This document shows positions 19,330-29,210 of a stretch of DNA of 37,105 nt, in pieces. Numbering within the stretch: the first letter of the stretch is position 1; each line of letters begins with the position of its first letter. Source of the stretch: an uncultured SAR116 cluster alpha proteobacterium. GTDB lineage: Bacteria; Pseudomonadota; Alphaproteobacteria; Puniceispirillales; GCA-002684695. The position numbers and the translations under genes were made by a program. The notes below the pieces were generated by a model that had not been told where the DNA came from, did no database searches, and was given only the letters and a program-made list of their open reading frames with translations. The DNA is taken from positions 126,905 to 164,009 of the forward strand of contig CACBIM010000003.1 in NCBI GenBank assembly GCA_902539295.1, read 5' to 3'.

Positions 19330-19896
19330 ATGAAGATAAATGGGAATGCTATTAAACAGGGCAACGTCATTGAACATAAAGGAGCATTATGGGTAGCAGT
19401 AAAAACTTCACATGTAAAACCAGGAAAAGGCGGAGCTTTCGCACAGGTTGAGTTAAAAAATCTTAGAGATAACACTAAATTAAATGAAAGATTTAGATCT
19501 TCTGAAACAGTCGAAAGGGTCATTTTAGAAGAAAAGAAAGCAACTTATCTTTATGAAGACGGAGACAAATTAGTTTTTATGGATGCGATTTCATTTGAAC
19601 AAAAGTTTTTATTAAAAGAATTAATTGGTGAAAAATCTGAATTACTTGAAGATGGCATGGAGGTAATTTTAAACTCTTTTGATGAAGAAGTGATCTCAGT
19701 TGATCTTCCTGACACTGTTATTGTTGAAATACTTGATGCTGATGCTGTTGTAAAGGGGCAAACAGCCTCATCATCTTATAAGCCTGCAAAAATTAAAAAT
19801 GGGATAAGAATACTTGTTCCACCACATATTGAAAAAGGAACAAAAGTTGTAATTAAAACAGAAGATAGATCATATGTGGAAAGATCAAAGGAATAA
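19330..19896 (+). CDS. efp: Translation elongation factor P
   Basis: Binds between the P and E sites and relieves ribosome stalling at polyproline. 188 residues, three beta-barrel domains. The tip loop of domain I reads HVKPGKGGAF with K33, the lysine that is beta-lysylated in species with EpmA/EpmB. Neither modifying enzyme is in this window, so its modification state is unknown. Domain III ends with GTKVVIKTEDRSYVERSKE. ATG at 19330 with only a weak purine-rich sequence upstream. The upstream 150-base gap is shared with the divergent zapA cluster and must hold its promoter, though no strong -35/-10 pair was found. It begins a plus-strand run of five genes. Confidence 0.97.
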   Translation: MKINGNAIKQGNVIEHKGALWVAVKTSHVKPGKGGAFAQVELKNLRDNTKLNERFRSSETVERVILEEKKATYLYEDGDKLVFMDAISFEQKFLLKELIGEKSELLEDGMEVILNSFDEEVISVDLPDTVIVEILDADAVVKGQTASSSYKPAKIKNGIRILVPPHIEKGTKVVIKTEDRSYVERSKE

Positions 19897-19902
19897 TTTA
19901 TT

Positions 19903-20664
19903 ATGCAACCTTATCAAGGAAGATCTCCAATAATAAATGTTACCTCAAATGCATGTGTGTTTGCTGGAAAAAAATTTCTTAGGGATTTTTTAGAAATTGA
20001 AAATCTTCAAGTTACAAAAAAAGATATCTATAGGTTTTATAATAATGCAATTTTAAATTTAGAGAAAAGTTTAAGAGAAAGTCTGTTAAAAGCGAGACCA
20101 GATTGGCCTATTAACCCAAGCAAAATTGAAAATCAAAATGATGCGTGGATAATAAATGCACTATCAGGCAAAGAAAACTTTTTGCATGGCATCCCACATA
20201 TGGCAATTTCAATTGCATCTTACAATAACGGCAAACTAACGTCTGGGTGTATTTATGATCCCTTGAGAAATGAATTTTTTTACAGTGAGATAGGAAAAGG
20301 TGCTTATTTAAATGAAAGACGAATTAGAGTATCAGGAAGAAGTTTAATAAATAAATCTTTGATTACTTTTAATTCTGAAGAAATCTTTTTTGAAATGATT
20401 CAAAAATTAAAATCAGAAGATGCGAGTATAAGAATTTCAGGCTGCCCATCATTGGACTTAGCTTGGGTTGCATCAGGCAGAATTGATGCATGTTTGAATA
20501 CCAATCATATGTATGAAGATTTAGCTGGTATTTTGCTAATACAAGAGGCTGGTGGTTTTTGTACTGACTTTGAAATGTCTGAAAGCAATGGATACAAAAA
20601 AGATATTTGTGCAGGCAATCCTTCAATTCATAATAAATTAATTAAGGTTTTAAAAATTACTTAA
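19903..20664 (+). CDS. SuhB/inositol monophosphatase-family protein lacking catalytic residues
   Basis: 253 residues. The fold signatures of SuhB/IMPase are clear: IYDPLRNEFFYSEIGKGAYLN (118-138) split as IYDPLRNEFF and GKGAYLN, GCPSLDLAWVASGRID (180-195), LLIQEAGGFCTDF and CAGNP. Every metal/catalytic motif is altered: the GEESG glutamates are replaced by INPSKIE (70-76), DPLDGTTNF is NALSGKENF (85-93), and the WDxAAG box is YEDLAG (204-209). The N-terminal aspartate of the usual SAAD segment also appears lost. The gene is intact, begins six bases after efp and sits where alphaproteobacteria normally encode active SuhB. Phosphatase activity is therefore unlikely. In E. coli SuhB has a separate non-enzymatic role in rRNA antitermination with NusA, which such a protein could retain; that is inference. 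Confidence 0.85.
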   Translation: MQPYQGRSPIINVTSNACVFAGKKFLRDFLEIENLQVTKKDIYRFYNNAILNLEKSLRESLLKARPDWPINPSKIENQNDAWIINALSGKENFLHGIPHMAISIASYNNGKLTSGCIYDPLRNEFFYSEIGKGAYLNERRIRVSGRSLINKSLITFNSEEIFFEMIQKLKSEDASIRISGCPSLDLAWVASGRIDACLNTNHMYEDLAGILLIQEAGGFCTDFEMSESNGYKKDICAGNPSIHNKLIKVLKIT

Positions 20665-20730
20665 TTTAAAATACAATATACCATCTTATTCCTGACACTT
20701 TTGACATATATGGTAATAATAGGTGTTGTT

Positions 20731-21795
20731 ATGACTGATCCAAGAAAATACTTGTTTAGAATGTTAATATTTATTTTTATTGTTTCTGCAATTGTAGTTG
20801 TTTTGAACAAGCCATTGATTGGTGCCTTTCAAGCTAACATTGCTATTAATGGATTAATTTTAAGTGTCCTTTTTATTGGAATAATTTTCTTATGCAGACA
20901 GACGATAAAACTAGTACCAGAAAAGAATTGGATTGAGAGTCTTAAAGACCAAAATAGAACGCTTACAAATCCTATTTTAATGGCCCCCTTAGCTCATATG
21001 CTTGGTAAAGAGACAAACTTAAAAAACTTTTCTATTTCTGCAGCAGCATTAAGATCAGTTTTAGATGGAGTTGCCGGACGCTTGGATGAAAGCAGAGAAA
21101 TATCAAGATATCTAATTGGACTTTTAATATTTTTAGGCCTTTTGGGAACATTCTGGGGGTTAATTGGTACAGTAGGTTCTGTGAGTAATGTAATAAGTGG
21201 ACTTAATTTTGGCAACCAAGATACAAGTTTAATTTTTTCAAATTTACAAGAGGGTCTAGAAACTCCCTTAGAAGGAATGTCTACTGCATTTTCTTCTTCT
21301 TTATTTGGTTTAGCAGGCTCACTTATTTTAGGTTTTTTGGATCTTCAATTAGGACAAGCATCTGGAAGATTTTACCAAGATTTAGAAAATTGGCTTTCAT
21401 CTTCTGTAAAAATATCAAATAACAATAATCAAAACCCTTTAGCCGATAGTATAAGTTACTCTGATAGTTTAAGTGAAGGTGCGGCTCAGCATTTATCAGA
21501 GTTAGCGTCAGCTTTAACAAATATAGAAGCAGATAGATCAAGATTACTAAATCAAATAACAGAATTAAATACACAACTTAGAAGGTTGGCAGATCAAATA
21601 GAAAACGATAATTCAATTCAAAAAAAATTACCTGTTATTGAGGCCCAATTACAAAGTCTCTCTGAAGAAGCAAGAAATCACTACTCATCTCAAGTTGATA
21701 TAATAAAAAGTGAAACAAGAGCATTGGGAACTTCAATCAAAAAAACAAAGATACAGCAATCATCGAATAAAAATATAAAACTAAGAGCTGACTAA
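20731..21795 (+). CDS. MotA/TolQ/ExbB-family proton-channel subunit with coiled-coil tail
   Basis: 354 residues from the ATG at 20731, chosen because AGGTG lies five bases upstream (20721-20725). In-frame TTG 20701 and ATG 20710 would only add a short leader. Membrane helices at about 9-27, 39-55, 128-150 and 183-203. The third, LLIFLGLLGTFWGLIGTVG, and the fourth, AFSSSLFGLAGSLILGF, are the channel-forming helices of the MotA/TolQ/ExbB family. Residues ~255-335 are a coiled coil, unlike TolQ. The stop abuts the next ATG (TAAATG), and the partner there carries the matching MotB-like helix. Such pairs occur beside efp/suhB in many alphaproteobacteria and are usually annotated as MotA-like; their function is not established. 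No flagellar genes are present here. Confidence 0.85.
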   Translation: MTDPRKYLFRMLIFIFIVSAIVVVLNKPLIGAFQANIAINGLILSVLFIGIIFLCRQTIKLVPEKNWIESLKDQNRTLTNPILMAPLAHMLGKETNLKNFSISAAALRSVLDGVAGRLDESREISRYLIGLLIFLGLLGTFWGLIGTVGSVSNVISGLNFGNQDTSLIFSNLQEGLETPLEGMSTAFSSSLFGLAGSLILGFLDLQLGQASGRFYQDLENWLSSSVKISNNNNQNPLADSISYSDSLSEGAAQHLSELASALTNIEADRSRLLNQITELNTQLRRLADQIENDNSIQKKLPVIEAQLQSLSEEARNHYSSQVDIIKSETRALGTSIKKTKIQQSSNKNIKLRAD

Positions 21796-23193
21796 ATGTC
21801 TCTTTCCCGCATTCGAAATATTAAAAATGATAACCTTACGTGGCCAGGTTTTGTTGATGCATTAGCTGCCTTGTTAATGGTTGTAATATTTGTATTGATG
21901 ATTTTTAGTATAGCACAATTTTATCTTAATCAAATTGTAAGTGGGCAAGATGAAGCATTATTTGATTTAAATAAAGAGATCAATAGTTTGTATAATTTAC
22001 TTCAAATCGAAAAAGACCAAAACTCAGATTTAAAAAATCAAATTAATATTATTAATATTAAATTAGAAAGTGCTAATAATGAAATAACTATTAAAAAAGA
22101 TGAAAATGATGCACTTTCACAATTAATTTCTTCTCTAGAAATTTCTTTAAAAGAAAAAGAAATAGAAATAGATAATATTAATCAAGAGCTAACTAATAAA
22201 AGTCAAATTCTTGAAGTTAGAAACAATGAACTCAATGCAGAAAAAGATAAAAATCAGAAAGAAATTTTAAATTATGAAAACAAGCTAGGAGAATTAGAAA
22301 AGCAATTAAATTTAAACAGAAACGAATTAGCTGTCAAAATTGATGATATTTTAAAACTTGAAAAGTTGAAAAGTAATTTACAAATTGAGATAGAAAATAT
22401 TATTTCAAACAATAAAGAAATTAATGCTGATTTGCTTCAAGAAAGAGATTATTCAAAAACTCTTGAAGAAAAGATTGCTTCCTTGAAAGACAAAGCAATT
22501 TTAGAACAAACTAAAAACGCAAAAAGTTCAGAAGAAATTATTAAATTAAGATCCCAAATAAATCTCTTAAGAACGGCACTATCAGAAGTGAATTTAAAGC
22601 TTAGCCAATTACAAGCCCTATTTGAAAAACAAAAAATTGAAGATGAGAAGAAGAAAATCGAGACAGCCAATTTAGGTAAAGAACTTAATTCTGCTTTGGC
22701 ATCAAGGGTAAAAGAATTACAAAAATTTAGATCTGAATTTTTTGGTCGATTGAGTGAATTACTGGAAACTAGAGATGAAATCCGCATTGTAGGAGATAGA
22801 TTTGTATTTCAGTCAGAGGTTTTGTTTGAAAAAGGCTCCGCCAATCTTGAGTTTAGTGGCAACGAGCAATTAAAAAAATTATATTTAACCTTAGATGAAA
22901 TAGCAGAAACTATACCGCAAGATATTAATTGGGTACTTCAAGTTGAAGGCCATACTGATAGTATTCCCATTACTGCAGGAAGATTTAAAGATAATTGGGA
23001 TTTATCTACAGAGAGAGCTCTATCAGTAGTAAGATTTTTAATTGATCAGGGCATTGATCCGCAAAGACTGTCAGCAACAGGTTACGGTGAGTTTCAGCCA
23101 TTACAAAATCTTGATACTAATTTAAGTCAAGAGCAGAAAAATAGTAAGAACAGAAGAATAGAGTTAAAATTAACGCAAAGGATTGTTGATTAA
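21796..23193 (+). CDS. MotB/TolR-like OmpA-domain protein with long coiled coil
   Basis: 465 residues. One N-terminal membrane helix (about 18-43) begins WPGFVDALAALLMVV, with D21 in the position of the proton-binding aspartate of MotB and TolR. Residues ~50-315 are a nearly unbroken coiled coil. The C-terminal OmpA/MotB domain (about 335-462) has VLFEKGSANLEF, VEGHTDSIPI (383-392), WDLSTERA and NRRIELKL, so it should bind peptidoglycan. It follows directly after the MotA-like gene and should form a stator-like proton-driven complex in the inner membrane. The very long stalk is too long for a simple MotB and would reach across the periplasm. It is not TolR, which is encoded at 12434-12859. 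Confidence 0.87.
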   Translation: MSLSRIRNIKNDNLTWPGFVDALAALLMVVIFVLMIFSIAQFYLNQIVSGQDEALFDLNKEINSLYNLLQIEKDQNSDLKNQINIINIKLESANNEITIKKDENDALSQLISSLEISLKEKEIEIDNINQELTNKSQILEVRNNELNAEKDKNQKEILNYENKLGELEKQLNLNRNELAVKIDDILKLEKLKSNLQIEIENIISNNKEINADLLQERDYSKTLEEKIASLKDKAILEQTKNAKSSEEIIKLRSQINLLRTALSEVNLKLSQLQALFEKQKIEDEKKKIETANLGKELNSALASRVKELQKFRSEFFGRLSELLETRDEIRIVGDRFVFQSEVLFEKGSANLEFSGNEQLKKLYLTLDEIAETIPQDINWVLQVEGHTDSIPITAGRFKDNWDLSTERALSVVRFLIDQGIDPQRLSATGYGEFQPLQNLDTNLSQEQKNSKNRRIELKLTQRIVD

Positions 23194-23258
23194 AAATAAA
23201 ATATACTTGCGAAAAAAAAGTATAAGTTGTATTTAGGTTAAAAATATGAAGGATTACT

Positions 23259-23477
23259 ATGAAAAAAGATATTCATCCTGACTATCATGAGATCACGATT
23301 GAAATGACCGATGGTAGCAAATACAAAACAAGATCTACTTTAGGTAAAGAGGGTCATCATTTAAAACTTGATATTGACCCTAAGACACACCCTGCTTGGA
23401 CTGGACAACATCGAATAGTGGACTCTGGTGGACAGGTTGCAAGATTTAATAAAAAATTTGGCAAATTGGGGATTTAA
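23259..23477 (+). CDS. rpmE: Ribosomal protein L31
   Basis: Large-subunit protein at the inter-subunit bridge. 72 residues, beginning [19 protein letters not shown] and including SLDIDP-like [15 protein letters not shown], the alphaproteobacterial L31 pattern. It has no cysteines, so it is the zinc-independent form. ATG at 23259 with AAGGA seven bases upstream. Its TAA overlaps the stop of the convergent ppdK by four bases. Confidence 0.95.
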   Translation: MKKDIHPDYHEITIEMTDGSKYKTRSTLGKEGHHLKLDIDPKTHPAWTGQHRIVDSGGQVARFNKKFGKLGI

Positions 23478-26137
23478 TTTTTCTTTTTTATTATAGATTG
23501 TGCTGCAGCTAGCCTTGCTATAGGTATCCGAAAAGGTGAAGCGGAAATATAATCTAATCCTATTTCTTCAAAAAAATCTATTGAATTTGGGTCACCACCA
23601 TGTTCACCACAAACACCTAATTTTAAGAATTTGTTTGTTTCTTTTCCCTTTTTAATTCCAATTTTTAACAATGAACCAACAGCCTCTTTATCTATTGAAA
23701 TAAAAGGGTCATTTTGAAAAATACCATCTTCGAGATACTTATTTAAAAAATTTCCTATATCATCTCTACTTATACCAAAAGTTGTTTGTGTTAAGTCATT
23801 TGTTCCAAAACTAAAAAAATCAGCAGATGAAGCCAATTGATCTGCACAGAGAGCTGCTCTAGGCAATTCAATCATAGTACCTACTAAATAATCAATTTTT
23901 TCTTTCATTTTTATTGTGATTGTAGAGGCTACTTTATCTATTATTTCCTTGCATACATCAATCTCTTTTGAAGTTGACGCAAGTGGTATCATTATTTCTA
24001 CATTAACTTTTTGATTTATTTTTTTTTGAATATTAACAGCCGCTTCAAATATTGCCTTTGATTGCATTTCACATATTTCGGGGTAACTTACAGCAAGCCT
24101 ACACCCTCTGTGACCAAGCATAGGATTGGCCTCATGTAATTTGAGAGACTGTTCTTTAATTTTCTCTAAACTTATTCCTGTTGTTGAAGAAAGTGAAATC
24201 ATATCTTTCTCATTATTAGGCAAAAATTCATGTAGAGGTGGGTCAAGTAATCTAATTGTGACTGGAAGGCCTTTCATTATTAAAAAAAGGTCCTCAAAGT
24301 CTTTTCTTTGCATTGGTAGAAGTTTATCAAGTGCATTTTCCCGTTCATTACTGTCTTCTGCTAAGATCATTTGCCTCATAACGTTAATTCTATTTTCATC
24401 AAAAAACATATGCTCAGTTCTGCACAAGCCAATACCTTCTGCACCAAACTTAATTGCCGTTGAAGCATCATTAGGTGTTTCAGCATTTGTCCTAACTTTT
24501 AATCTTCTTAATTTATCAGCCCACTTCATCAAAGTTAAAAAGCTTTCAGACATTTCAGGGTATACTGTTGGGACTTGGCCGAGATAAACATTACCTGAAG
24601 AACCATCAATTGTAATTTCTGTTCCACACAGTATTTTTTTTTCACCAAAAAATATAATTTTATTTTCAAAGTCTATTCTTAATTTATTCGCTCCTGTTAT
24701 ACATGCTCTTCCCATCCCTCTAGCCACAACAGCAGCATGACTTGTCATTCCGCCTCTTGAAGTAAGGATTCCACTTGCAGCATGCATACCTGCAATATCT
24801 TCTGGACTAGTTTCTAATCTTACAAGTATAACACTCTCACCGGCAGCAGATAATTTGACAGCATCTTCTGATTCAAGGACAATTTTACCAGATACTGCAC
24901 CTGGTGATGCTGGCATTCCTCTAATTAGGAAATCAGACTTTGCGCTGTTATCCAAAGTAGGATGGAGAAGTTGATTTAAACTTTCTGGATTTACTCTTAT
25001 TAATGCATCATTAGTATTAATTTTTCCTTCATTTACCATATCAACAGCAATTTTGATTGCTGCCTCTGCAGTTCTTTTACCATTTCTAGTTTGAAGTAAA
25101 AATAGCTTATTATCTTGAACGGTAAACTCAATGTCTTGCATATCACCGTAATGTTTTTCAAGAACTGATCGACATTCCAAAAGTTCATCATAGATTTCTG
25201 GCATTTTTACTTCTAAACTTTTATCAGCAGTGAAATCATCTTCTGTATCTTTTGACAATGGGTATGGTGTTCTTATTCCAGCTACAACGTCTTCACCTTG
25301 AGCATTAATTAAATATTCACCATAAAAAATATTTTCTCCATTATTTGGGTTCCTTGTGAAAGCAACACCAGTTGCGCAATCTTCACCCATATTTCCAAAT
25401 ACCATGGATTGAATATTTACAGCAGTACCCCAACTTGAAGGTAAATTATTTAATTTCCTGTATGTAATAGCACGATTATTCATCCAACTAGAGAAAACTG
25501 CACTTATTGCTCCCCATAGTTGCTCAGATGGATCTTGGGGGAATGGACGATTTAATTCATTCAAAACTATTTTTTTATATGTTTCTATCAGATCCTTTAA
25601 ATTTTGAGGTGTAAGCTCGGTATCTTCAGAGTATCCATTTTCAATTTTAATGTCCTCTAGCGCATCCTCAAATAAGGAATTATCAATTTCAAGCACAACA
25701 TCTGAATACATTTGAATAAACCTTCTATAACTGTCAAATGCAAATCTTTCATTTTTTGTACTTTTTGCAAGTCCATTGACAGCTTCATTGTTAAGGCCAA
25801 GATTCAGAATCGTATCCATCATACCTGGCATAGAGGCCCTTGATCCAGATCTCACAGATAACAAGAGAGGATTAGAATTACTACCAAATTTCATTTTAGT
25901 AAAATTTTCGATTTTATTTATATTTTTTTTGATTTCTAATTTAAGTTTTTCAGGTAGTGATTTATTGTTGTTAAAATAATAAGTGCAGACTTCTGTAGAA
26001 ATTGTAAAACCATGTGGCACTGGCAGTCCCAGATTACACATCTCAGCAAGATTAGCTCCCTTACCACCTAATAAGTCCCTCATTTCAGCTTTGCCTTCAG
26101 TTTGTTTGTCACCAAAGTAATAAACTAATTTTTGCAA
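23474..26137 (-). CDS. ppdK: Pyruvate, phosphate dikinase (TTG start)
   Basis: Reversibly interconverts pyruvate + ATP + Pi and PEP + AMP + PPi, serving gluconeogenesis or PPi-linked glycolysis. 887 residues. N-terminal nucleotide domain ([12 protein letters not shown] at 22-33, [16 protein letters not shown]), swivelling phosphohistidine domain with [15 protein letters not shown] (H467 catalytic), and the C-terminal PEP barrel ([41 protein letters not shown]). The start is TTG at 26137: AGGAG lies nine bases upstream (26147-26151), an in-frame stop precedes it, and [10 protein letters not shown] matches the family N-terminus. It appears to be a single-gene unit, with a terminator-like hairpin separating it from glyS. 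Confidence 0.97.
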   Translation of the reverse strand: MQKLVYYFGDKQTEGKAEMRDLLGGKGANLAEMCNLGLPVPHGFTISTEVCTYYFNNNKSLPEKLKLEIKKNINKIENFTKMKFGSNSNPLLLSVRSGSRASMPGMMDTILNLGLNNEAVNGLAKSTKNERFAFDSYRRFIQMYSDVVLEIDNSLFEDALEDIKIENGYSEDTELTPQNLKDLIETYKKIVLNELNRPFPQDPSEQLWGAISAVFSSWMNNRAITYRKLNNLPSSWGTAVNIQSMVFGNMGEDCATGVAFTRNPNNGENIFYGEYLINAQGEDVVAGIRTPYPLSKDTEDDFTADKSLEVKMPEIYDELLECRSVLEKHYGDMQDIEFTVQDNKLFLLQTRNGKRTAEAAIKIAVDMVNEGKINTNDALIRVNPESLNQLLHPTLDNSAKSDFLIRGMPASPGAVSGKIVLESEDAVKLSAAGESVILVRLETSPEDIAGMHAASGILTSRGGMTSHAAVVARGMGRACITGANKLRIDFENKIIFFGEKKILCGTEITIDGSSGNVYLGQVPTVYPEMSESFLTLMKWADKLRRLKVRTNAETPNDASTAIKFGAEGIGLCRTEHMFFDENRINVMRQMILAEDSNERENALDKLLPMQRKDFEDLFLIMKGLPVTIRLLDPPLHEFLPNNEKDMISLSSTTGISLEKIKEQSLKLHEANPMLGHRGCRLAVSYPEICEMQSKAIFEAAVNIQKKINQKVNVEIMIPLASTSKEIDVCKEIIDKVASTITIKMKEKIDYLVGTMIELPRAALCADQLASSADFFSFGTNDLTQTTFGISRDDIGNFLNKYLEDGIFQNDPFISIDKEAVGSLLKIGIKKGKETNKFLKLGVCGEHGGDPNSIDFFEEIGLDYISASPFRIPIARLAAAQSIIKKKN

Positions 26138-26172
26138 TTCTATAAACTCCTATATTTGGAACTGAAGTTAAC

Positions 26173-26207
26173 AAAAAAAATAATTAATTAAAAATAAATT
26201 AATTATT
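26173..26207 (-). terminator. AT-only hairpin terminator after glyS
   Basis: A perfect 11-base inverted repeat, AATAATTAATT (26179-26189) and AATTAATTATT (26197-26207), with a 7-base loop, lies in the 96-base gap between glyS and ppdK. On the minus strand it is followed by a run of eight T, the expected layout for an intrinsic terminator ending glyQS. The stem has no G-C pairs, so efficiency is uncertain. Confidence 0.55.
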
Positions 26208-26233
26208 ATTTTTATTAAATTTTTTTTAATTTC

Positions 26234-28276
26234 TTAACTTCCTTCAAGCTTACGAAGATCTCCAATTTCTAATAATTTTTCTCTAAGCAAAGCTAAGATT
26301 GAAAGTCTTCTATTTTTAATTAATGGATCACTATCATTGATTTTTAAATTTTCAAAAAACTTAAATGTTACATCTTTTAATGACGATCTCTGACTTAGCA
26401 TTTTTAAATAATCATCCGTTTTTTGAATATTATTAATTTCATTTATAATATTTACTTCCTCCCTTACGAGTTCACTTTGCATTTTAGCATTCAAAATTTT
26501 TATTTTCTTGTTTTGTTTTTCTTCTATATGGAGAATATTTGATACCCTTTGCCAAAGTAATTTAAGTTCATTACCTTCTTTTGTATCTAAAAAGTCATTT
26601 AATATAATTAATCTCTCATTTATTTTGAATAAAAATGTAAGATCATTATCTACCAAACAATTGATTACATCATATTTTATATTTTTCTCTCTAAGTAAAA
26701 CTTTGTATCGGTCAATAATAAAAGATTTAATTTTTTGATTATCAATATTTTTTTTATTAATTTGCTTAGAAGTAAACTCAATTAAACTATCTAAATTTAT
26801 TAATATATTTCCCTCTATCAAAACCCGTATAATACTTAATGCTGATCTTCTTAAGCCAAATGGATCTTTACTTCCAGAAGGCAATTTACCGATAGTAAAA
26901 AATCCAACCAAATGGTCAATTTTATCAGATAAAGAAATAATATTAACACCAGTGTTTGTTGATACCTCCCCAGAACTTCCTTTAGGTAAATAATGCGATC
27001 TAATTAAATCTGAAACATCTTTACCTTCATTAGATGAATAGTAACCACCCATAATTCCTTGAAGTTCAGGAAATTCACCAACCATTCCTGTTAGCAAATC
27101 AACCTTACACAAAAGTGCAGCTCTTTTAATAGGTTTTATATTACTTATATTTATTTCTTTTGAGATAAAATCTGATATTTTTTCAATTCTTTTAGATTTA
27201 TCATACAATGAACCCAATCCTTCAAAGTATGAAACTTTCTTCAAATCTTCCAACATGCTAGAAAATGTTTTTAATTTGTCACTTTCCCAAAAAAATTTTG
27301 CATCTTGTAACCTTGATCTAAGAACTTTTTCATTCCCTAATATTATGTTTTTATCCCTAGAAGTTTTTGTTGGCATATTTGAAACAAATACAAAGTAAGG
27401 TTGAATTAAATGAGATGCGTCCTCAACAGCAAAATATTTTTGATGTACTTTCATTACGGTCATTAAAACTTCTCTTGGTAAAGACATGAAAGATTCATCA
27501 ATCTTTCCCACCAAAGAGTTTGGCCACTCAACCAGACCACAAACTTCATCTAAGGTATGTTCATCATTTATTAAAAAAAAGTTATTTTCTTTTGAAATCT
27601 TTTTAAATTGTTCAAGAATTTTAGCTCTTTTTAAAATTGGATCTACTAGGACAAAGTTAGCTTTTAGTTTTTTTTCATATTCATTTTGATTTTTAAAAAA
27701 GATCTTTTTCTTTCTTAAAAAACTATGTCCATATGAAAAATTTCCGTTTTCAATTATCTGATCTTTGTTGCCAATCTCAAATTTAATACTTTTGTTATTA
27801 TACAAAACACAAACACTTTTAAGAGGTCTTACCCATCTAAGTGAACCGCTTCCCCATTTTTGAGATTTTAGCCAAGGAAAATTTTTTAATATATTAATAA
27901 TTATTTTTGGAATTTCTTCATCTAAAGTTTTACCCTTCTTATTATTTAGGTAAAATAGAAAATCACCTTTAGGTGTTTTTTTTAGCTTTAATTCATTTCT
28001 AGATACGCCTAAAGATCTAGCAAATCCATCAATTGCTTGATCATTTGCATCCGGTCTAGGGCCTCTTTTTTCTTCAACCACATCGAGCTGTTTGGGTGAA
28101 ACGTTTTTAATGTTAATTGAAATCCTTTTAGGGCCAAAATATTCTTTAGAAACTCCAAAACTAAATCTATTTTCATTTAGGGCTTTAAATAAACCCTCTT
28201 TCAAACTTTTTGATGAGGGTTCTTGCATCCTGGAAGGAATTTCTTCTGAATAGAATTCTATGAACAAATCAGACAA
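26234..28276 (-). CDS. glyS: Glycyl-tRNA synthetase beta subunit (TTG start)
   Basis: Forms the alpha2beta2 bacterial glycyl-tRNA synthetase with GlyQ; the beta subunit recognises the tRNA. 680 residues, normal length. Family signatures are [15 protein letters not shown] at the start, [20 protein letters not shown] (split [18 protein letters not shown]), [27 protein letters not shown], and [13 protein letters not shown] followed by [11 protein letters not shown]. The start is TTG at 28276, eight bases inside the end of glyQ; the first residues match GlyS N-termini, so no upstream ATG is needed. It is probably coupled to glyQ and followed by an AT-only hairpin. Confidence 0.96.
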   Translation of the reverse strand: MSDLFIEFYSEEIPSRMQEPSSKSLKEGLFKALNENRFSFGVSKEYFGPKRISINIKNVSPKQLDVVEEKRGPRPDANDQAIDGFARSLGVSRNELKLKKTPKGDFLFYLNNKKGKTLDEEIPKIIINILKNFPWLKSQKWGSGSLRWVRPLKSVCVLYNNKSIKFEIGNKDQIIENGNFSYGHSFLRKKKIFFKNQNEYEKKLKANFVLVDPILKRAKILEQFKKISKENNFFLINDEHTLDEVCGLVEWPNSLVGKIDESFMSLPREVLMTVMKVHQKYFAVEDASHLIQPYFVFVSNMPTKTSRDKNIILGNEKVLRSRLQDAKFFWESDKLKTFSSMLEDLKKVSYFEGLGSLYDKSKRIEKISDFISKEINISNIKPIKRAALLCKVDLLTGMVGEFPELQGIMGGYYSSNEGKDVSDLIRSHYLPKGSSGEVSTNTGVNIISLSDKIDHLVGFFTIGKLPSGSKDPFGLRRSALSIIRVLIEGNILINLDSLIEFTSKQINKKNIDNQKIKSFIIDRYKVLLREKNIKYDVINCLVDNDLTFLFKINERLIILNDFLDTKEGNELKLLWQRVSNILHIEEKQNKKIKILNAKMQSELVREEVNIINEINNIQKTDDYLKMLSQRSSLKDVTFKFFENLKINDSDPLIKNRRLSILALLREKLLEIGDLRKLEGS

Positions 28277-29171
28277 AATTTTTATCCTTAAAAGACTTTA
28301 TATAAGCTTCACAACAACCCCTAGCTAAATCCCTTATTTTAAGTATAAAGCCTTGCCTCTCAGAAACAGATATTGCACCTCTAGCATCTAAAAGATTGAA
28401 TATATGACTTGACTTTAAACATTCGTCATAGGCTGGCAAAGGAAGTGGAGTATCATTATTAAGCAAATTTTTACATTCATTCTGGGCTATTTCAAATTGT
28501 GTATAAAGAGAATTGATATCTGCCCTATCAAAATTGTATTCTGAAAATTCTTTTTCATTTCTTAAAAATATATCTTTATAATAAACAGTATTATTATTAT
28601 TGCTGACCCACTCAATATCAAAAATATTTTCAATATTTTGTATAAACATAGCTAATCTTTCTAAGCCGTAGGTAAGTTCTAATGGGATTGGTGAACATTC
28701 AATACCACCAACTTGCTGGAAATATGTGAATTGAGATATTTCCATACCATCACACCAAACTTCCCATCCAAGTCCCCACGCACCTAACGTAGGGCTTTCC
28801 CAATCATCCTCAACAAATCTAATATCGTGCTCATTTATATTTAAACCGATTGCCTCTAAACTTCCCAAAAATAAATCTTGGCTATTTTCTGGTGAGGGCT
28901 TAAGTATAGTCTGAAATTGATAATAATGTTGAACCCTGTTAGGATTTAATCCGTATCTTCCATCTGTTGGTCTCCTAGATGGTTGAACATAAGCAACATT
29001 CCATTTCTGTTCTGGTCCAAGGCTTCTTAGAGTTGTAGCTGGATGAAATGTTCCTGCACCAACTTCTTTATCATATGGTTGTAATATTACACATCCTTGA
29101 TTTGCCCAATAACTCTGTAGATTAAGAATTATTGACTGAAAATCTATTTTGGTTTTTTCTCTTGAGGACAT
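28269..29171 (-). CDS. glyQ: Glycyl-tRNA synthetase alpha subunit
   Basis: Catalytic class II subunit that activates glycine and charges tRNA-Gly. 300 residues. Highly conserved blocks are [86 protein letters not shown] and [19 protein letters not shown] at 29171. First gene of the glyQ-glyS pair; the 39-base gap to the upstream zinc-ribbon gene shows no clear promoter, so it may be transcribed with sppA. Confidence 0.98.
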   Translation of the reverse strand: MSSREKTKIDFQSIILNLQSYWANQGCVILQPYDKEVGAGTFHPATTLRSLGPEQKWNVAYVQPSRRPTDGRYGLNPNRVQHYYQFQTILKPSPENSQDLFLGSLEAIGLNINEHDIRFVEDDWESPTLGAWGLGWEVWCDGMEISQFTYFQQVGGIECSPIPLELTYGLERLAMFIQNIENIFDIEWVSNNNNTVYYKDIFLRNEKEFSEYNFDRADINSLYTQFEIAQNECKNLLNNDTPLPLPAYDECLKSSHIFNLLDARGAISVSERQGFILKIRDLARGCCEAYIKSFKDKNFV

Positions 29172-29210
29172 AATTAAAATTAAGAAATATTTTATATTTT
29201 AAATAACTTA

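Noticed and set aside
19269-19523. Minus-strand open frame opposite the start of efp
   Set aside because: It overlaps the conserved EF-P N-terminus; no recognisable protein and no start signal.
20692-20720. CTGACA, 17 bases, AATAAT as a promoter for the MotA-like gene
   Set aside because: The spacing is good, but the start would fall only a few bases before the ATG and conflict with the AGGTG ribosome site. A nearby TTGACA at 20701 has no -10 partner. Left as chance matches in AT-rich DNA.
20731-23193. Zorya defence system suggested by the MotA-like/OmpA-like pair
   Set aside because: No ZorC/ZorD/ZorE-type effector nearby; the flanks are housekeeping genes (efp, rpmE), and the arrangement matches a conserved alphaproteobacterial locus and not a defence island.
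23202-23224. Seven-base inverted repeat TATACTT/AAGTATA between the OmpA-domain gene and rpmE
   Set aside because: Short, AT-rich stem with no following T run; too weak to call a terminator or an operator.
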